Below are positions 22,050 to 34,850 of a DNA stretch of 64,000 nt, piece by piece (the stretch's first letter is position 1; every line of letters starts with the position of its first letter). This stretch comes from Hevea brasiliensis (lineage: Eukaryota > Streptophyta > Magnoliopsida > Malpighiales > Euphorbiaceae), in assembly GCF_030052815.1 (NCBI RefSeq), contig NC_079502.1, forward strand, positions 35,022,050 through 35,086,049, given 5' to 3'. The position numbers and the translations under genes were made by a program. The notes beneath the pieces were generated by a model. The model was not told where the DNA came from and did not search any database. It saw only the letters and a program-made list of their open reading frames with translations.

Positions 22050-25000
22050 TGTAACACCCCTATGTTCAGTAGTGTGTTCTACTGTTCTAGTGACCAGTGT
22101 TGTCCGGACAGCTAGGATGCCTAGAATTACATTTAAATATTAGTGAGGAGATATAAAATAATGAAATATAAGAAAAGAAAATACAAGAAAAACAAAGGAA
22201 AAATAATAGCAATGAAATGTAACTAAGTTAAATGAGCAAAGCACCTTAGCGATGGGTGACCGCACCGGGAAGTTACGGCGTGGACCGTTGACTAGCCCTG
22301 GACCACGGGTAACCCTGGAAAATACTTTTAGGATTTAAATAAACATCTATTGAAGCATAAATATCATTAGAAATATAAAAAAAAATTAATTAATTAGTAA
22401 AAAGAAAAACGAGAAATCGAGAAAACGACAAAACTCGGTGTTATCGAAAAATTGGGAATACAACCTGAATAGGGGCATTGTGGCCATTGGACACCCCGAG
22501 TTTTCTTTTGACCTAAATTTCCATTAAAAATAAATGATATTACACTTGGAAAATTTCATGAAAAATTAAATTGGTGGTACATAATTTAAATAGCAAAAGA
22601 TAAGAGTTAAATGTGGGAATTTGAAAACATTAGAATAAATAAACATTAAAATGTTTAATGGTGCTCCACTAACTCCACTTAAGTGGACCACTAAACATAT
22701 TGTGGCAGAAAATAACTTCATGTTCCTCACCTTGCCAAAACCAGCCGAAACCAAGAGGAAGAGAAACCTCCATGGCCAAATCTTTTCCAAGCTCCATGCA
22801 AGCATGAAGTAAGCCCCTTTTCCACTTGATTTCTTCACTAAAGTTGTTCTACACAACTTGGGCAGTAGATAGGCAGCAAGAAAATTAAGTTTTGGTGAGG
22901 TTTTGAAGAATTTCAAAAGTGGTAAGTAAGTATTTTTAATTATTGTTTCATTAAACTTTGAATGGGTATTGTGAGTAGTTGATTTGTGGAAGGATTTTTG
23001 AAGTTTGATGAGTTAATGGAGAGGTACATTTTGGCAGCCATGGAACTTCAATAAGAACAATTTATACTTGCATGTAAATAGTAGTTTGAATGATGATTTA
23101 AATGTTTGATTGTATTGTACTTGAATTCCATGTGTAAGGTACGATTTGGAAGCTTAAAAAGTGAAAATGGCAATTGATGGATATGTGTAAACTTGTGGCA
23201 GCCTTATGAAGAAGATCAAAATGTGTTGTTTCATGGTTTGGTTTATGGAATTATATTGTTGAATTATGTTGCTATGGATGGCAGCATGTGTGTATGTATC
23301 AAGGTTTGAATTTGGACATGTAAATGAGGTGCATTCATGTGTTTAATTGTTGTAATTGGACTTGGAAAATTCTGGGTTATAGTGTGCATATTGAGAATGG
23401 TTATAAGCTGCCAAAATGACCAAAAATGAGTTGCTAAATGTGTTAATGTTGTGGTACAAACTAGAATTGGCATGGAAGAGTGACTTGGTAAGCATAGGAT
23501 GTGTAATTGGTAAAGGATGAATAATGTGCAATAGGGCAGTGTATGTTTTGGCTTAGAACCTTAAATGTGTGGCTCCAATTGGTATAAGACCAATTAGAGG
23601 TGACACTAGGCACAAAATGTGCCAACTTTCATGAAGGAAGCTTACCAAAATTCTGCCTAGAAGGTGACTTAAAAAATGACCAGATTCGGATTAGTGCTTT
23701 GAAAGCCTGAAAATTGACCATTTGGGCAGCAGTTTGTGTTTTGGCCATAACTCACTCAAAACAGGTCCAATTGACCTGAAATTTTTACCATGAATATTTG
23801 AGACATATATCTACAATTCTTATGAAGACACCAAAGCCCAAAAATGGCCAGAACCAAGCCAAATAGCTTGCACAATTTCAGGTCCAAAAATTAGCCGAAC
23901 CAAAAGTGACCTAAAAATGACCTAATGTTACCATTTTGGTACATTCTGTCTAGCATTGGTAGATTGACCATAACTTGGTCTACATAACTCAGAATGACCT
24001 AAAATTTTGCCCTGCGTGCAATAAGATATAAACCTACAAGTTTGTAGTTTTGACCAAAACCCAAAAACCGAGGAAACTAGGTCATCCGATTAGGTCAAAT
24101 TAGTATACCGAAATTCGACAAATTGCAATAAAATGCAATATACTTGGAAATTAATTTGGTAACATGTACCAACACTAAAAGGCTATAAAATGTGACATAT
24201 TGGTAACATTAAAACTTATTCCCCTAGAGTGTGTTAAAGGTCGACATTTTAGGTTGACTAAGAAAAATACTAAAATTTAATAAATTAATTATTGAACCTT
24301 ATTGTTAGAAACAGTTTAAATGAGTGCTGAAAGAATTCAAATTGTGTGTTTCAGTTTGCAAAGACTCAGGGAAGGGGAAGGAAATACTGAGTCAGGGCCA
24401 AGAGACAGTTATCAGAGGTTTGTGTACAATAGTTATTTCTTTTGAATTTTCAATTGAAATGAATTATGACAATTTGTCTGTTATTGTTTAAATTGTGAAA
24501 ATTGGTTTGAATGATATTTGATGGATACTTATTGATTGAAAAACATTGTAAATGATTTGAAACCACAGCTATCATGTATATTGATTGAATTCCTCGCTAG
24601 CTTGTCTAGTGTTGACTTTGAATTGACTTCGAATTCCCTCTCTTGCTGAAGTGTTGAGGTGTGTGCCTGTTGAGGACGGATGGAATAAGTACTCATATTA
24701 TTGCTAGCTAGCTATGTTATTCCTCATTAGCCATCGGCTCTTGGAATGAATTAGACTTTGGGACATGATTAAGCTGTGTGTGTGATTTATTGATAATTAT
24801 TGTGATATTGTGAAATGGAGTTTAAATTCTTTATGACATTCACTGTTTTTGAATTTAACTATGGTTTTAAGTATCCACTATTTATACGACTTATGATTTA
24901 TGATTTTAAGTTGCATTTTGTTAATGTTGTGCACCACTGAGACATTGGCTCAGAGATAGCTTTTCATTGCTGTCGTAGGTAGACAGACTGACAGGGCAAC

Positions 25001-25596
25001 AGACTAGGCTGCTAGTACTACACTGAGAGATCATTGGGTATATTGAGTATACCATTTTTTGCATTTTGTATTGTAATGTATGTTTATTGTATGTAGATAT
25101 TATTCTTGGTTTTGAGCAGTTGTAAATTAAAATTGTACACTGAAGTTGTAAAATAAATTGTAAATTATTTTGGCTTGTAAAATTTGTGATATGTTTCTTT
25201 TATCTTAGCTTTTGAAAACACTGGAAAATCATTGTGGATGTGAGTTGACAATTGTTGAGAAAGTTATTGTGTTGATTAAATATTGGAGTGTGGGGGTTGA
25301 ACAAAATATTTGAAGTATTTTTTACAGGTTTTTGAAGAACTGTTTTATTCAAAATACAGAGGGCACTCTACCAAATTTTTGCAGAAATTGCTAATTATTC
25401 GAATGTGTTAGCTGTTTCACTTCAGTTCAAAAAATTTGTTAACACCTGTAAATAGTGCTCACCACTGTAAAAAGAAGTAAGAAAAGTTTTAAAATCCCTT
25501 GTAGTGTATTTAATGGGTTATCGGGAGACGAAGTTGGTAATTCATTAGGTATACTATTGGATCATGTTACGCCTTACGGAGAGGTAGGGTGTGACA
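22050..25596 (+). repeat. 3' LTR of Gy2 (family B, 3547 bp)
   Basis: The LTR starts TGTAACACCCCTATG and ends GGTGTGACA at 25596. A strong donor-like GTAAGTAAGT follows 22921, at about the same LTR distance as AGGTTAGTGC in family A. No supportable gene lies inside. Confidence 0.92.
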
Positions 25597-25950
25597 AGAT
25601 GATTCGGCTGATTGAGCAGCTGGAACATCTTGACTTTAACATGAATTCCAACTGCAGACGGATTTGATCCTTCAGTCCCTACCTGAGTCATTTGGGAATT
25701 TTGTGACAAATTTCTATATGATTAAGCAGGAATACACCTTGGCTGGATTACTTAACATGCTGGTTATTGCCCAAAAGAATATGCTGGGTAATAAAGGAAA
25801 AGAGGTAGCTTTGATTTCATCTTCTTCTGCTGGAAAGTCCAACAAGAAGAAAGGCAATAAGAAAAAGAAATCTCAAGTTCTAGGATCTTCCAAGAAGGAT
25901 GGGCACTGAAATAGGAACTGCCCAGAGTATAACAAGTAGTAGCAGCTTGT
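25597..25950 (+). pseudogene. copia gag fragment (Co3)
   Basis: The fragment starts at the Gy2 junction in the middle of gag (KMIRLIEQLEHLDFN). A one-base deletion near 25645 shifts the frame. The second piece (25664-25909) keeps LQSLPESFGNFVTNF and the basic KKKGNKKKK stretch. The zinc knuckle is largely lost; only CPEY-like remains of it are visible near 25920. It then joins protease-region sequence directly. Confidence 0.85.
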
Positions 25951-28342
25951 TGTAACAAGATATTAGAGTCTGGGTTGGCAATGGCTCAACTGTTAAAGCC
26001 TTAGCCATAGGATCTAAATCTTTATACATGTGTAGACATGTATTGTATTTAAATAAGGTTTTGCATGTACCTGATGTTTTTAAGAACATCATTTCTATAT
26101 CTAGTTTGACTAGAGATGGTTATGAATTTCAGTTCATAAATGATGTTTGCAATATTTATTTTGGAAATAAATATGTTGGTTCGAGTTATGTGCATGACGG
26201 ACTTTATTATTTAGATAATAATGTTAAATACAAATCTAATGCAAGCAATCTAAAAGAATGCAATGCCATGGTGAAAATCAACTGAAGTTCAAAATATATT
26301 TGGCACTTAAGATTAGGTCATGTTACAGAAGATAGGATTGCAAAGCTGGAGAAAATGAGGATTTTATCCTCATTGGGTTCTGGACTTACTCCAACTTATG
26401 AATCCTGCCTTAAAGGCAAAATTATAAATTACCCTTCATTGGACAAAGAATAAGAGCTAAAAATATTTTGAATCAAATACATGGTGATGTAGTATACCTT
26501 GGCCAATCTTTGGGGTTGTACAGCTTATATCAAAAAGTTGAACACTGATAAATTGGAAACCAGATTAGAAAAAGGGTTGATTTGTTGGATATACAAAAGA
26601 GAGTTTTGGATATTATTTTTATTTGCCTACATCACAAAAGGTTGTGGTAAGCAGAGATGCCACTTTTCTTGAACAATAGTTTATTCAAGAAGGAGGCAAA
26701 GGAAGACAAATAGAATTACAATTAGAGAATTCTGACCAACCAATAGATCAAATGGATATAGATCCATTTTGTCAACCTACATCTATTGATGAAACATCTA
26801 TAGCTATTCTTCGCAGATTAACAAGGATATCTCACCCATTAGTGAGATATGGTTTTCTTCATGAAAAAGAACAAGAGTTGTTTACTCATGAAGAAGTAGA
26901 TCATGTAGATGATCCACTTACCTATGAAGAAGCTATATCAGATATATACTCTTCAAAATGGATTATTGCTATGAAATCCAAAATTGATTTCATGTATAAG
27001 AATCAAGTTTGAGATCTTGTTGACCCACCTGAAGGTATTGTACCAATAGGGAATAAATGGGTTTTCTAGAAGAAAATTGGTTTTGATGAAAGGTAGAGAC
27101 CTATAAAGAAAGGATAGTAGCGAAAGGGTTTCGCCAAAGGCAAAGAATCGACTATGAAGAGACTTTCTCGCCTGTTGCCATGCTTAAATCAATTAGGATT
27201 CTATTAGCAATAGCTGCATACTTTGACTATGAGATTTGGCAAATGGATGTCAAAACAACTTTTCTCAATGGATACATTGAAGAAAACATTTTCATGGAAC
27301 AACCTAGGGGTTTTGAATCCCAAGATGGTTCCAAGGTATGCAAGCTAAAGCGATCGATTTATGGGTTGAAACAAGCTTCGAGGAATTGGAACATCCATTT
27401 TGATGAAGCCATTAAGTCATTTCATTTTATAAAAAAAATGAGGATGAACCATGTGTATATAAGAAGGTTAGTGATAATGCTGTCACTTTCCTTATCTTAT
27501 ATGTGGATGACATTTTGTTGATGTGTAATGACATAGGCATTTGACAGCTATAAAGGTATGGTTGTCAAATATATTTTCCATGAAAGACTTAGGGGAGGCA
27601 ACCTATATTCTTGGGATTCGCATCTATAGAGATAGAGCGAAAAGAATAATTGGTTTATCCCAAAGTCTATACTTGAAAAGGGTGTTAAAGAGGTTTAACA
27701 TACTTGATTCCAAGAGAGGATTATTACTAGTGAGACATGGTATCCACCTTTCTAAAGAGATGTCTCCAAAAACACCTGAAGAAAGAGATAAAATGGCTAG
27801 GATTCCATATGCTTTAGCTATTGGAATTTGATGTATGCAATGTTTTGTACTAGGCTGGATATCGCACATGCTGTTAGTTTGACTAGCAGGTTTTAATCCA
27901 ATCCAGGTTTGAAACACTGGATAGCTATCCAGAACATCCTTAAGTACTTAAGAAGAACTAAGGATTTATTCTTGATTTATGGAGGTAGTGACTTGCAATT
28001 GGATGGTTATACTAATTCTGATTTCCAATCAGATATCAATGGTAGAAAGTCTATTGCTGACTATGACTACTGATTCCACTACAGAGGCTGAGTATATTGC
28101 TACATTAGATGCTGCAAAAGAGGTTGTTTGGATATAAGGAATCCTAGTCTCACTAGAAATCCAAATACATAGAAAGGTGCTATCACATTATCAGAGAGTT
28201 AGTTGGGCAAAGCGATGTAGCCATGCAGAAAATAGCATTAGCCAAAAATCCAGCTGATCCATTCACTAAGGCTATGTCACAAGCTCAACTAGACCGTCAT
28301 CTTGAGAAGATGGGTCTAAGATATTGTAATGAATGCCTCTAG
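25951..28342 (+). pseudogene. copia pol remnants (Co3)
   Basis: The remnant lacks the start of protease and has lost most of the integrase core: IHGDV near 26480 is joined to the LKHVKIWG region near 26500. Recognisable pieces are the pre-integrase block (26028-26285), the linker (26752-27012), RT from MLKSIRILLAI (27180-27521) with VKTTFLNG, and the later RT piece MKDLGEATYILGIRIY (27541-27831). RNase H is mostly deleted between 28045 and 28075. A TAG replaces Pro in the HPKSKH block near 28155, as in Co2. The old terminal TAG is at 28340-28342. Stops and small indels are dense, so this copy is older than Co2 and Co4. Confidence 0.87.
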
Positions 28343-28356
28343 TGCTAGTGGGAGAT

Positions 28357-30160
28357 TGTTAGTAGTATGCCCTAGAGCATATCATTTAGTATGTATCTTG
28401 TACAAGTTTTATTAATAAAAGGCATCTTCACTTTTCCATTTACATAACATATTTATGTGTAATAGAAAAGGTCCATTAATATTTTGTTAGAAATTCTATT
28501 CTTAAGTTGTTAAGAATATGAGTGACAGTATTTCTAGCACAAAGTTTCATAAATTGGTTCACAATCGAGGATACTTCACAATAAGGACATGACTTATCCA
28601 GAAAGATTGTAATCATGTTTGTTCCCAAGTTATTTATATGAGATGTAAATAAGATGGAATGGTGAGTCTCATGCCATATAACAAACATGATAGGCACTTA
28701 TACATGATAAGTAAGCCGAGCCAGTGACACTTATGACAAGCACGTGGAGTTTACTCTTATCAATGCATTGTCATAAATCATATCAGTGCATATAATCTTT
28801 AGACCTGAGATAACACAGTTATCTTATATATAGTTGGTTTGAGTTTGATACTGCTTTCATACTTGTACTGTGTATGGGTATATGGGCATGTGTTGCCTCC
28901 TACTAGTTATATATGGAGGTAGGTGTTGATCAAGATAGAATATGTTACCCTAAGTAAATATCGATAAAATTCTATGTTCATTCAATTGTTCTTGATGTTT
29001 CAAGTTCCTGGCCAGGACAGACAGATTTAATTAGAAAAGAGTTTCTAATGAGAAAATCTTTTTAATTCAGAATTAGGATTAAAAGAGAACATAATATTCA
29101 TAGCAAATGGGGTTTGACATAAACCATGACTCCAGCTCGAATTGGGATTTTGTAACAGAGGGATTCTAGTGCATGGTAACATATGATTAAAGGTTCATTT
29201 AAGGTATTCCTTATTACTGATTGGGTGGCCATGGCATGCTATGCTAGGTGTTAATCATGGTCTATGAGATGCCTTAAATGACTTAGAGAAATCATTTATG
29301 GTAAGAAAGAGTTCTGATGATATTAAAAGTTAATATTATATCTCATTGCTGGTTAGTGATGAGCCTAGTTAGTCACAAACACACACAAGTAATTACCAAG
29401 TTAAAAGTGATTTAATTAATTAATTAAAGAGTTTAACTGATTAATGAAATAGGTTTGGTTTGCAATAAGATTGCAAAGTCCCTAGCATGGCTTGAAACCA
29501 AATCTAGGTTATTGGATGTATAGTATAAGTTAAATTTATATTTAAAGTGTTTAAATATGAATTTAATTATGAGAAATTAATTAATAGAGATTAACTAATT
29601 AATTTGCATTTGATATAAATTGATTAGAAGAGGAGAAATAATTATTTTGGGTTGAGAACTCAAAATTGCAACATAAGGGTAATTTGGTGATTTCATAGGG
29701 TGACATGTGGCACCATGAGATGGTGACACATGGCACCATATAAGCTTGCCATTTGTATTCCAATCATGCAAGATGATTAAAGTGAAGATTAAATCTAGCT
29801 TTGACACTTAGCATAATATGATTGGGTCAATTAAACTAAGATGCAATCAGAAGATGACATGTGGCAAGGGTTTTGAGTGATAACCTAATTATAAAAGGGA
29901 AAGAATGAAAGAACAAAATAAAAATCTAATTTTTCTCTCAAAGGTGCCGCCACCCAAGAGGCTCTCTTCCTCTCTTATTCTTCATCTCTCATCAATTGAA
30001 AGAGAATTGCCCATATTCTTTTGAATTAAAATTGTAGAAATTGTTTCTAGTGTCCTATATACATCTACTACCTCTCTAAAGGCAAATTCCTAATTTCTAA
30101 TTGGTTGGCAAGGCTTTAGAAGCTATTCAAGGGTCTGCCATTGGTGATCTTGGTGTGGAC
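28357..30160 (+). repeat. 3' LTR of Co3, first block
   Basis: Starts TGTTAGTAGTATGCC and is cut at TGGAC (30156-30160) by Co4. The ABRE position reads GACATGTGGC, a CpG-decayed form. The TATA position reads TATAAAAG (29890-29897). Confidence 0.9.
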
Positions 30161-31508
30161 TGTTAGTAGTATGCCCTAGAGCATATCATTTAGTATGTAT
30201 CTTGTATATATTTTTATTAATAAAAGGCATTTCCACTTTTCCGTTTACATAATATATTTATGTGTAATAGAAAAGGTTCATTGATATTTTGTTAGAAATA
30301 TTATTCTTAAGTTGTTAAGAATATGAGTGACAATATTTCTAGCACAAAGTATCATAAATAGGTTCATAATCGAGGATACTTCATAATAAGGACATGACTT
30401 ATCCAGAAAGATTGTATTCATGTTTGTTCCCAAGTTATTTATATGAGATATAAATAAGATGGAATGGTGAGTCTCATGCCATATAACAAACATGATAGGC
30501 ACTTATACATGATAAATAGGCCGAATCAGTGACACTTATGACAAGCACATGGAGTTTACTCTTGTCAATATTTTGTCATAAATCATATCAGTGCATATAA
30601 TCTTTAGACCTGAGATAGCACAGTTATCTTGTATATAGGTAGTTTGAGTTTGATACTGCTTTCATACTTGTACTGTGTATGGGTATATGGGCATCTGTTG
30701 GCTCCTACTAATTATATATGGAGGTAGGTGTTGATCAAGATGGAATCTGTTCCTCTAAGTAAATAGAGATAAAATCCTATGTTCATTTAATTGTTCTTGA
30801 TGTTTCAAGTTCCTGGCCAGGGCAGATAGATTTAATCAGAAAAGAGTTTCTGATGAGAAAATCTTTTTAATCAAGAACTGGAATTAAAAGAGAACATAAT
30901 ATTCATAGCAAATGGAGTTTGACATAAACCATGACTCCAGCTTGAGTTGGGATTTGGTAACAGAGAGATTCTAGTGCATGGTAACATATAATTATAGGTT
31001 CATTTAAGGTAAACCTTATTACTAATTGGGTAGCCATGGCATGCTATGCTAGGTGTTAACCATGGTCTATGAGGTTCATAAAATGATTTAGAGAAATCAT
31101 TTATGGTAAGAAAGAGTTCTGATGATATTAAGAGTTGATATCATGTCTCATTGCTAATTAGTGATGAGCCTAGTAAGTCACACACATACACAAGTTATCA
31201 CCTATTTAAATATGATTTAATTAATTAATTAAAGAGTTTAATTGATTAATTAAATTGGTTTGGTTTGCAATTAAATTGCAAAGTCCCTAGCATGACTTGA
31301 AACCAAATCAAGATTATTGGATGTGTAGTATAAATTAAATTTATATTTAAAGTGTTTAAATATGAATTTAATTAATGAGAAATTAATTAATAGAGATTAA
31401 TTAATTAATTTATATTTGATATAAATTAATTAGAAGAAGAAAATAATTATTTTGGGTTAAGAACTCAAAATTAAGACACAGGGGCATTTTGGTCATTTTG
31501 CAGTGTGA

Positions 31509-31514
31509 CACGTG
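31509..31514 (+). promoter_or_regulatory. G-box / ABRE core in Co4 5' LTR
   Basis: CACGTG within GACACGTGGC, about 185 bp upstream of TATTTAAG. It is repeated in the 3' LTR at 38924-38929. Confidence 0.42.
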
Positions 31515-31696
31515 GCACCATGAGATGGTGACACATGGCATAACACAGAAGCTTGCCAAATATTTTTTAATCATGTAAGATTATTAAAATCAAGATTAAA
31601 TATAGGTTTGACACTTGGCACAATGTGATTGGGTCACTTAAACCTAGAGCTAATCAAAGGGTGACATGTGGCAAGGGTTTAATGTGTTAACCTAGC

Positions 31697-31704
31697 TATT
31701 TAAG
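31697..31704 (+). promoter_or_regulatory. TATA-like box in Co4 5' LTR
   Basis: TATTTAAG in CCTAGCTATTTAAGTG. The copy in the 3' LTR is at 39112-39119. It is the likely promoter of Co4, inferred from position and conservation. Confidence 0.45.
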
Positions 31705-32268
31705 TGTTGTTATGAGAAAATAAAACACAACCAGCAGCCACACTCCTTTGTCACGCCATTTTGCAGCCCTCCCTCTATTCTTCTTCATCTCTTATCAATT
31801 CAAAGAGATTAGCCATCAATCTCTTGAATTAAGAACACTAGGAATTGTTTCTAGTGTCCTGTTTACATCTTGAATCTCTTAAAAGGCAGAACTTGATTTT
31901 CTAATTAATAGAAAAAGCTTTAGAAGCTATTCAAGGGCTGCCATAGGTGTTCTTGGTGTGGACAACCTAGAGGGACAACATCTGGTGTCCTGAAGACGAA
32001 TCTCAAAGGCGCAGACACGCTGCAGTGCATCAAGAGGTTAGTGTAATCGTTCTTGATTTAATCTAGGGTTCTAAAATTAATCTGATTAATTTTAAAATCT
32101 TAAATGGCAAATACAGATCCAAAAACATATTAAAAGAGTTTTAATATGTTGTTTATCATTGAAATCAAATAGATAAAAATAAATCTTGCATGATGCATGT
32201 GACCCTAGGTGAAAATTTTTGAATTCAATGGTATAAACTTGTGTTTTTCACGCTTCCGTTCCTTCAAT

Positions 32269-32281
32269 TGGTATCAGAGCC
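32269..32281 (+). other. primer-binding site (initiator tRNA-Met), Co4
   Basis: TGGTATCAGAGCC starts 2 bases after the LTR end and is identical to the Co2 site. Confidence 0.9.
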
Positions 32282-34016
32282 ACTATATTTGCCATTTAGA
32301 TTGTTGATTATATGATTTAATTGTGTGTTTGATCATGAGATCAAATGTTCATTGCTTGTTGCAAAGCAAGTTGGCGGCATACTTGAAAAAACACCATCTA
32401 TGGTGCCCATGGTTTGGCTTCCATGGGTGGTTTGAGGTTTGGCTTTTAATTCTGCAATTGTTGTATGATCTAAGGCCTATTCTTTGACTAATTAAAGTGT
32501 TTAATTAGTAGTTTTTATCACACAATTAAATTATGATTCAAATCATAATTTTAAAAATTGTTTGAATGTGATTCAAATCTGAATTTTAAAAGTTGTTTGA
32601 ATGTGATTCAAATCTGAATTTTTAAAGTTGTTTGAATCATATTTAAATCTGATTTTTTAAAATTGATTGAATAAAATTCAAATCTGATTTTTTAAAAAAT
32701 GTTTGAATGTGATTCAAATCTGAATTTTTGAAGTTGTTTGAATGTGATTCAAATCTGAATTTTTAAATTTGTTTGAATGAGATTCAAATCTGAATTTTTA
32801 AATTTATTTGAATCATATTCAAATCTGGATTTTTAAGTTGAATATGAGATATTCAATTTAATTTAAGTATGTATGTTTTATTTAATTGTTAAATAGTGAT
32901 ATGCATGATGGATGATCATGGACTATAAAAGACCAATGTGATTGGATTTATTTCTTTTATGTTTCTTTGGGATTGTAAATTAATTAATTTATTTTAATTT
33001 ATTTTGGGCATGTATTATTAAGTTTGTAATCATTTTTGGATTGTAATTTCATTTATTTAAGTTCTTGTAAATTCGCCTTGGTATGCCAAGGATTACTATG
33101 TAATATTGGATTGCAAGAAGTTCAAGGAGGTCAAGAGCATTGGTGGGACCAGTAGGAGGAATTCAAGATCAAGTGTTGATTATGTACTCCTTCAGCAACT
33201 CTTGTAAAATGAATGAATGAAATGCACCTAGGAATGCCCTGATTCAATTCTTGGTGGCTCAGAATTGAATCCCTTAGAAAGTCCATGATCATACCGTATT
33301 TACTGCTTATCCATGAATGCATGAGATGTATGGGAATGTATGCAATTATATGATATATGCATGCTAAATGGATAATGTGCAAAGTAAGACCTTAATAGTA
33401 AATAGAATGACCATAAAATCTTTCAAACAAATGATTAAGTTGGAAATGCTATAATTAAAGTAATTATAACATAGGCCCTCCATTGGGGCAATTATTTTAA
33501 GAAATTTTAAATAGTTGCATAAGATGCAATTTATTTAAGAGATTTTCTTAAGAATAATTGTTAAGCATGAGATGTTGTAAATATGTAAATGGTTTAGTGG
33601 CCAATATTGGATGTACCTGAGGACATTAAAATTATTTGCATAATTACTGGCTCAATGGGATCAACTTAACTAATGCAAGATAAGTCAATAATGGATGTAC
33701 CTGAGATTTTGAGCATTAGGGGCTAGGTAAAGGATTGAACCTCACATGAGATGTGATGGGCAAAGAGTTGCTAACTTATAGTTTATTGTAATTCCAATAT
33801 TGGATGTACCTGAGGATGATCAATAGAATTATAAGAATTCAATCACCCACTAGAAATCCATCCAACTAGGATTTCCGTTTTCTACTTTGGAAGTGTAGGA
33901 TTCACTAAGTTAGTGGGAGGACCAATTTGATTAAAAGACCATAATCATTTTGGTTAATTACAAGATACATTTACTAATTAATCTGGTTATTTTTTGCAGT
34001 TAATTTTCTGATAAAA
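32282..34016 (+). other. long leader of Co4
   Basis: About 1.73 kb without a supportable sense gene. It holds the 35-bp array (32533-32840) and three GGATGTACCTGAG copies (33601-33622, 33686-33706, 33793-33816). An antisense open frame (33131-33382) matches one in Co2 but has no domain. Confidence 0.8.
32533..32840 (+). repeat. leader tandem array, about 9 units of 35 bp (Co4)
   Basis: The array has eight clear units plus one degenerate first unit. The core TTTGAATGTGATTCAAA is palindromic and each unit ends in a short T-run followed by A-run and TTG. It is homologous to the array in Co2. Confidence 0.87.
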
Positions 34017-34850
34017 ATGAGCACAAAACAACCACCACCATCCAATATTAATGCAAGCATACTTGATCACAATAGGTTGACAGGACCTAATCTGTCTTAT
34101 TGGCTAAGAAATTTGAAACTTGTCCTGAACCTTGAACATATAGGATATGTTATAGATTCAAATGTTCCTGGTCCCTTACCTCCAGAGGCCACACAAGAGG
34201 AACATGAAACTTTGGACAAGTGGAAGGAGCATGATATGAGAGCTAAGTGTTACATGCTTGCTTCCATGAGTAATGAGTTACAGAAGCAACATGAGAACAT
34301 GCAGAGTGCGAGTGAGATCCTCCTTCACCTACAAGAGTTGTATGGTGAGCACAGCAGGAATGCTAGGTATGAGATATCTAGACAGCTATTCCGTATGAGG
34401 ATGTCTGAGGGACAGAATGTTGGGGATCATGTCCACAAGATGATTCGGCTGATTGAGCAGTTGGAACATCTTGACTTCAACATGGATTTCCAACTACAAA
34501 CGGATTTGATCCTTCAGTCCCTTCCTGAGTCTTTTGGGAATTTTGTGACAAATTTCCATATGACTAAACAGGAATGCACCTTAGTTGGTTTATTCAACAT
34601 GCTGGTTATTGCCCAAAAGAATATGCCAGGCAATAAAGGAAAAGAGGTAGCTTTGGTTGCATCTTCTTATGCTGGAAAGTCCAACAAGAAGAAGGGCAAT
34701 AAGAAAAAAAAACCTCAGATTCATGGTCCTTCCAAGAAAATAGCTAAACAGAAAAGGAAGACTAAAGCTGATGAAGGCAAAGGAAAGTGTTTCCACTGCC
34801 AACAAGAAAGTGTTTCCATTACCAGTAAGAAAGTGTTTCCACTGGCCAGA
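34017..34850 (+). pseudogene. copia gag (Co4)
   Basis: Gag is open from ATG 34017 for about 255 codons. It has the UBN2-type gag body (HLQELYGEHSRNARYEISRQLF), a basic stretch and the start of a zinc knuckle, CFHCQ. There the sequence enters a 23-bp tandem triplication (34783-34849) that destroys the knuckle and shifts the frame. The start is supported by identity with the Co2 and Co5 starts (MST...QPPPSN or similar). Apart from the knuckle this gag is nearly intact, better preserved than its pol. Confidence 0.9.
34783..34849 (+). repeat. 23-bp tandem triplication in Co4 gag
   Basis: Three units each start GAAAGTGTTTCCA, at 34783, 34806 and 34829. Co2 and Co5 have a single copy at this site. 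Confidence 0.85.

Larger units (their letters stand above)
15230..25596 (+). mobile_element. Gy2: Ty3/gypsy (Tekay/Del-type), family B
   Basis: Gy2 has a partial 5' LTR, primer-binding site, full-length gag-pol with nonsense codons only, polypurine tract and a complete 3' LTR. The first 1.6 kb or so of the 5' LTR lies beyond the Co2 insertion, outside the window. The right end abuts copia gag at 25597, so Gy2 sits inside Co3. The predicted target duplication is AGATG (25597-25601). The order PR-RT-RH-IN and a chromodomain-like tail mark a chromovirus. Confidence 0.92.
30161..32266 (+). repeat. 5' LTR of Co4 (2106 bp)
   Basis: TGTTAGTAGTATGCC to TTCCTTCA. G-box at 31509-31514, TATA-like TATTTAAG at 31697-31704. 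Near-identical to 37576-39682. Confidence 0.95.

Noticed and set aside
32269..32281. tRNA gene
   Set aside because: Only the 13-nt complement to the tRNA 3' end is present; it is a primer-binding site.
33131..33382. Antisense frame in the Co4 leader matched in Co2 (12004-12198)
   Set aside because: The two copies are near-identical leaders, so conservation is expected without coding.
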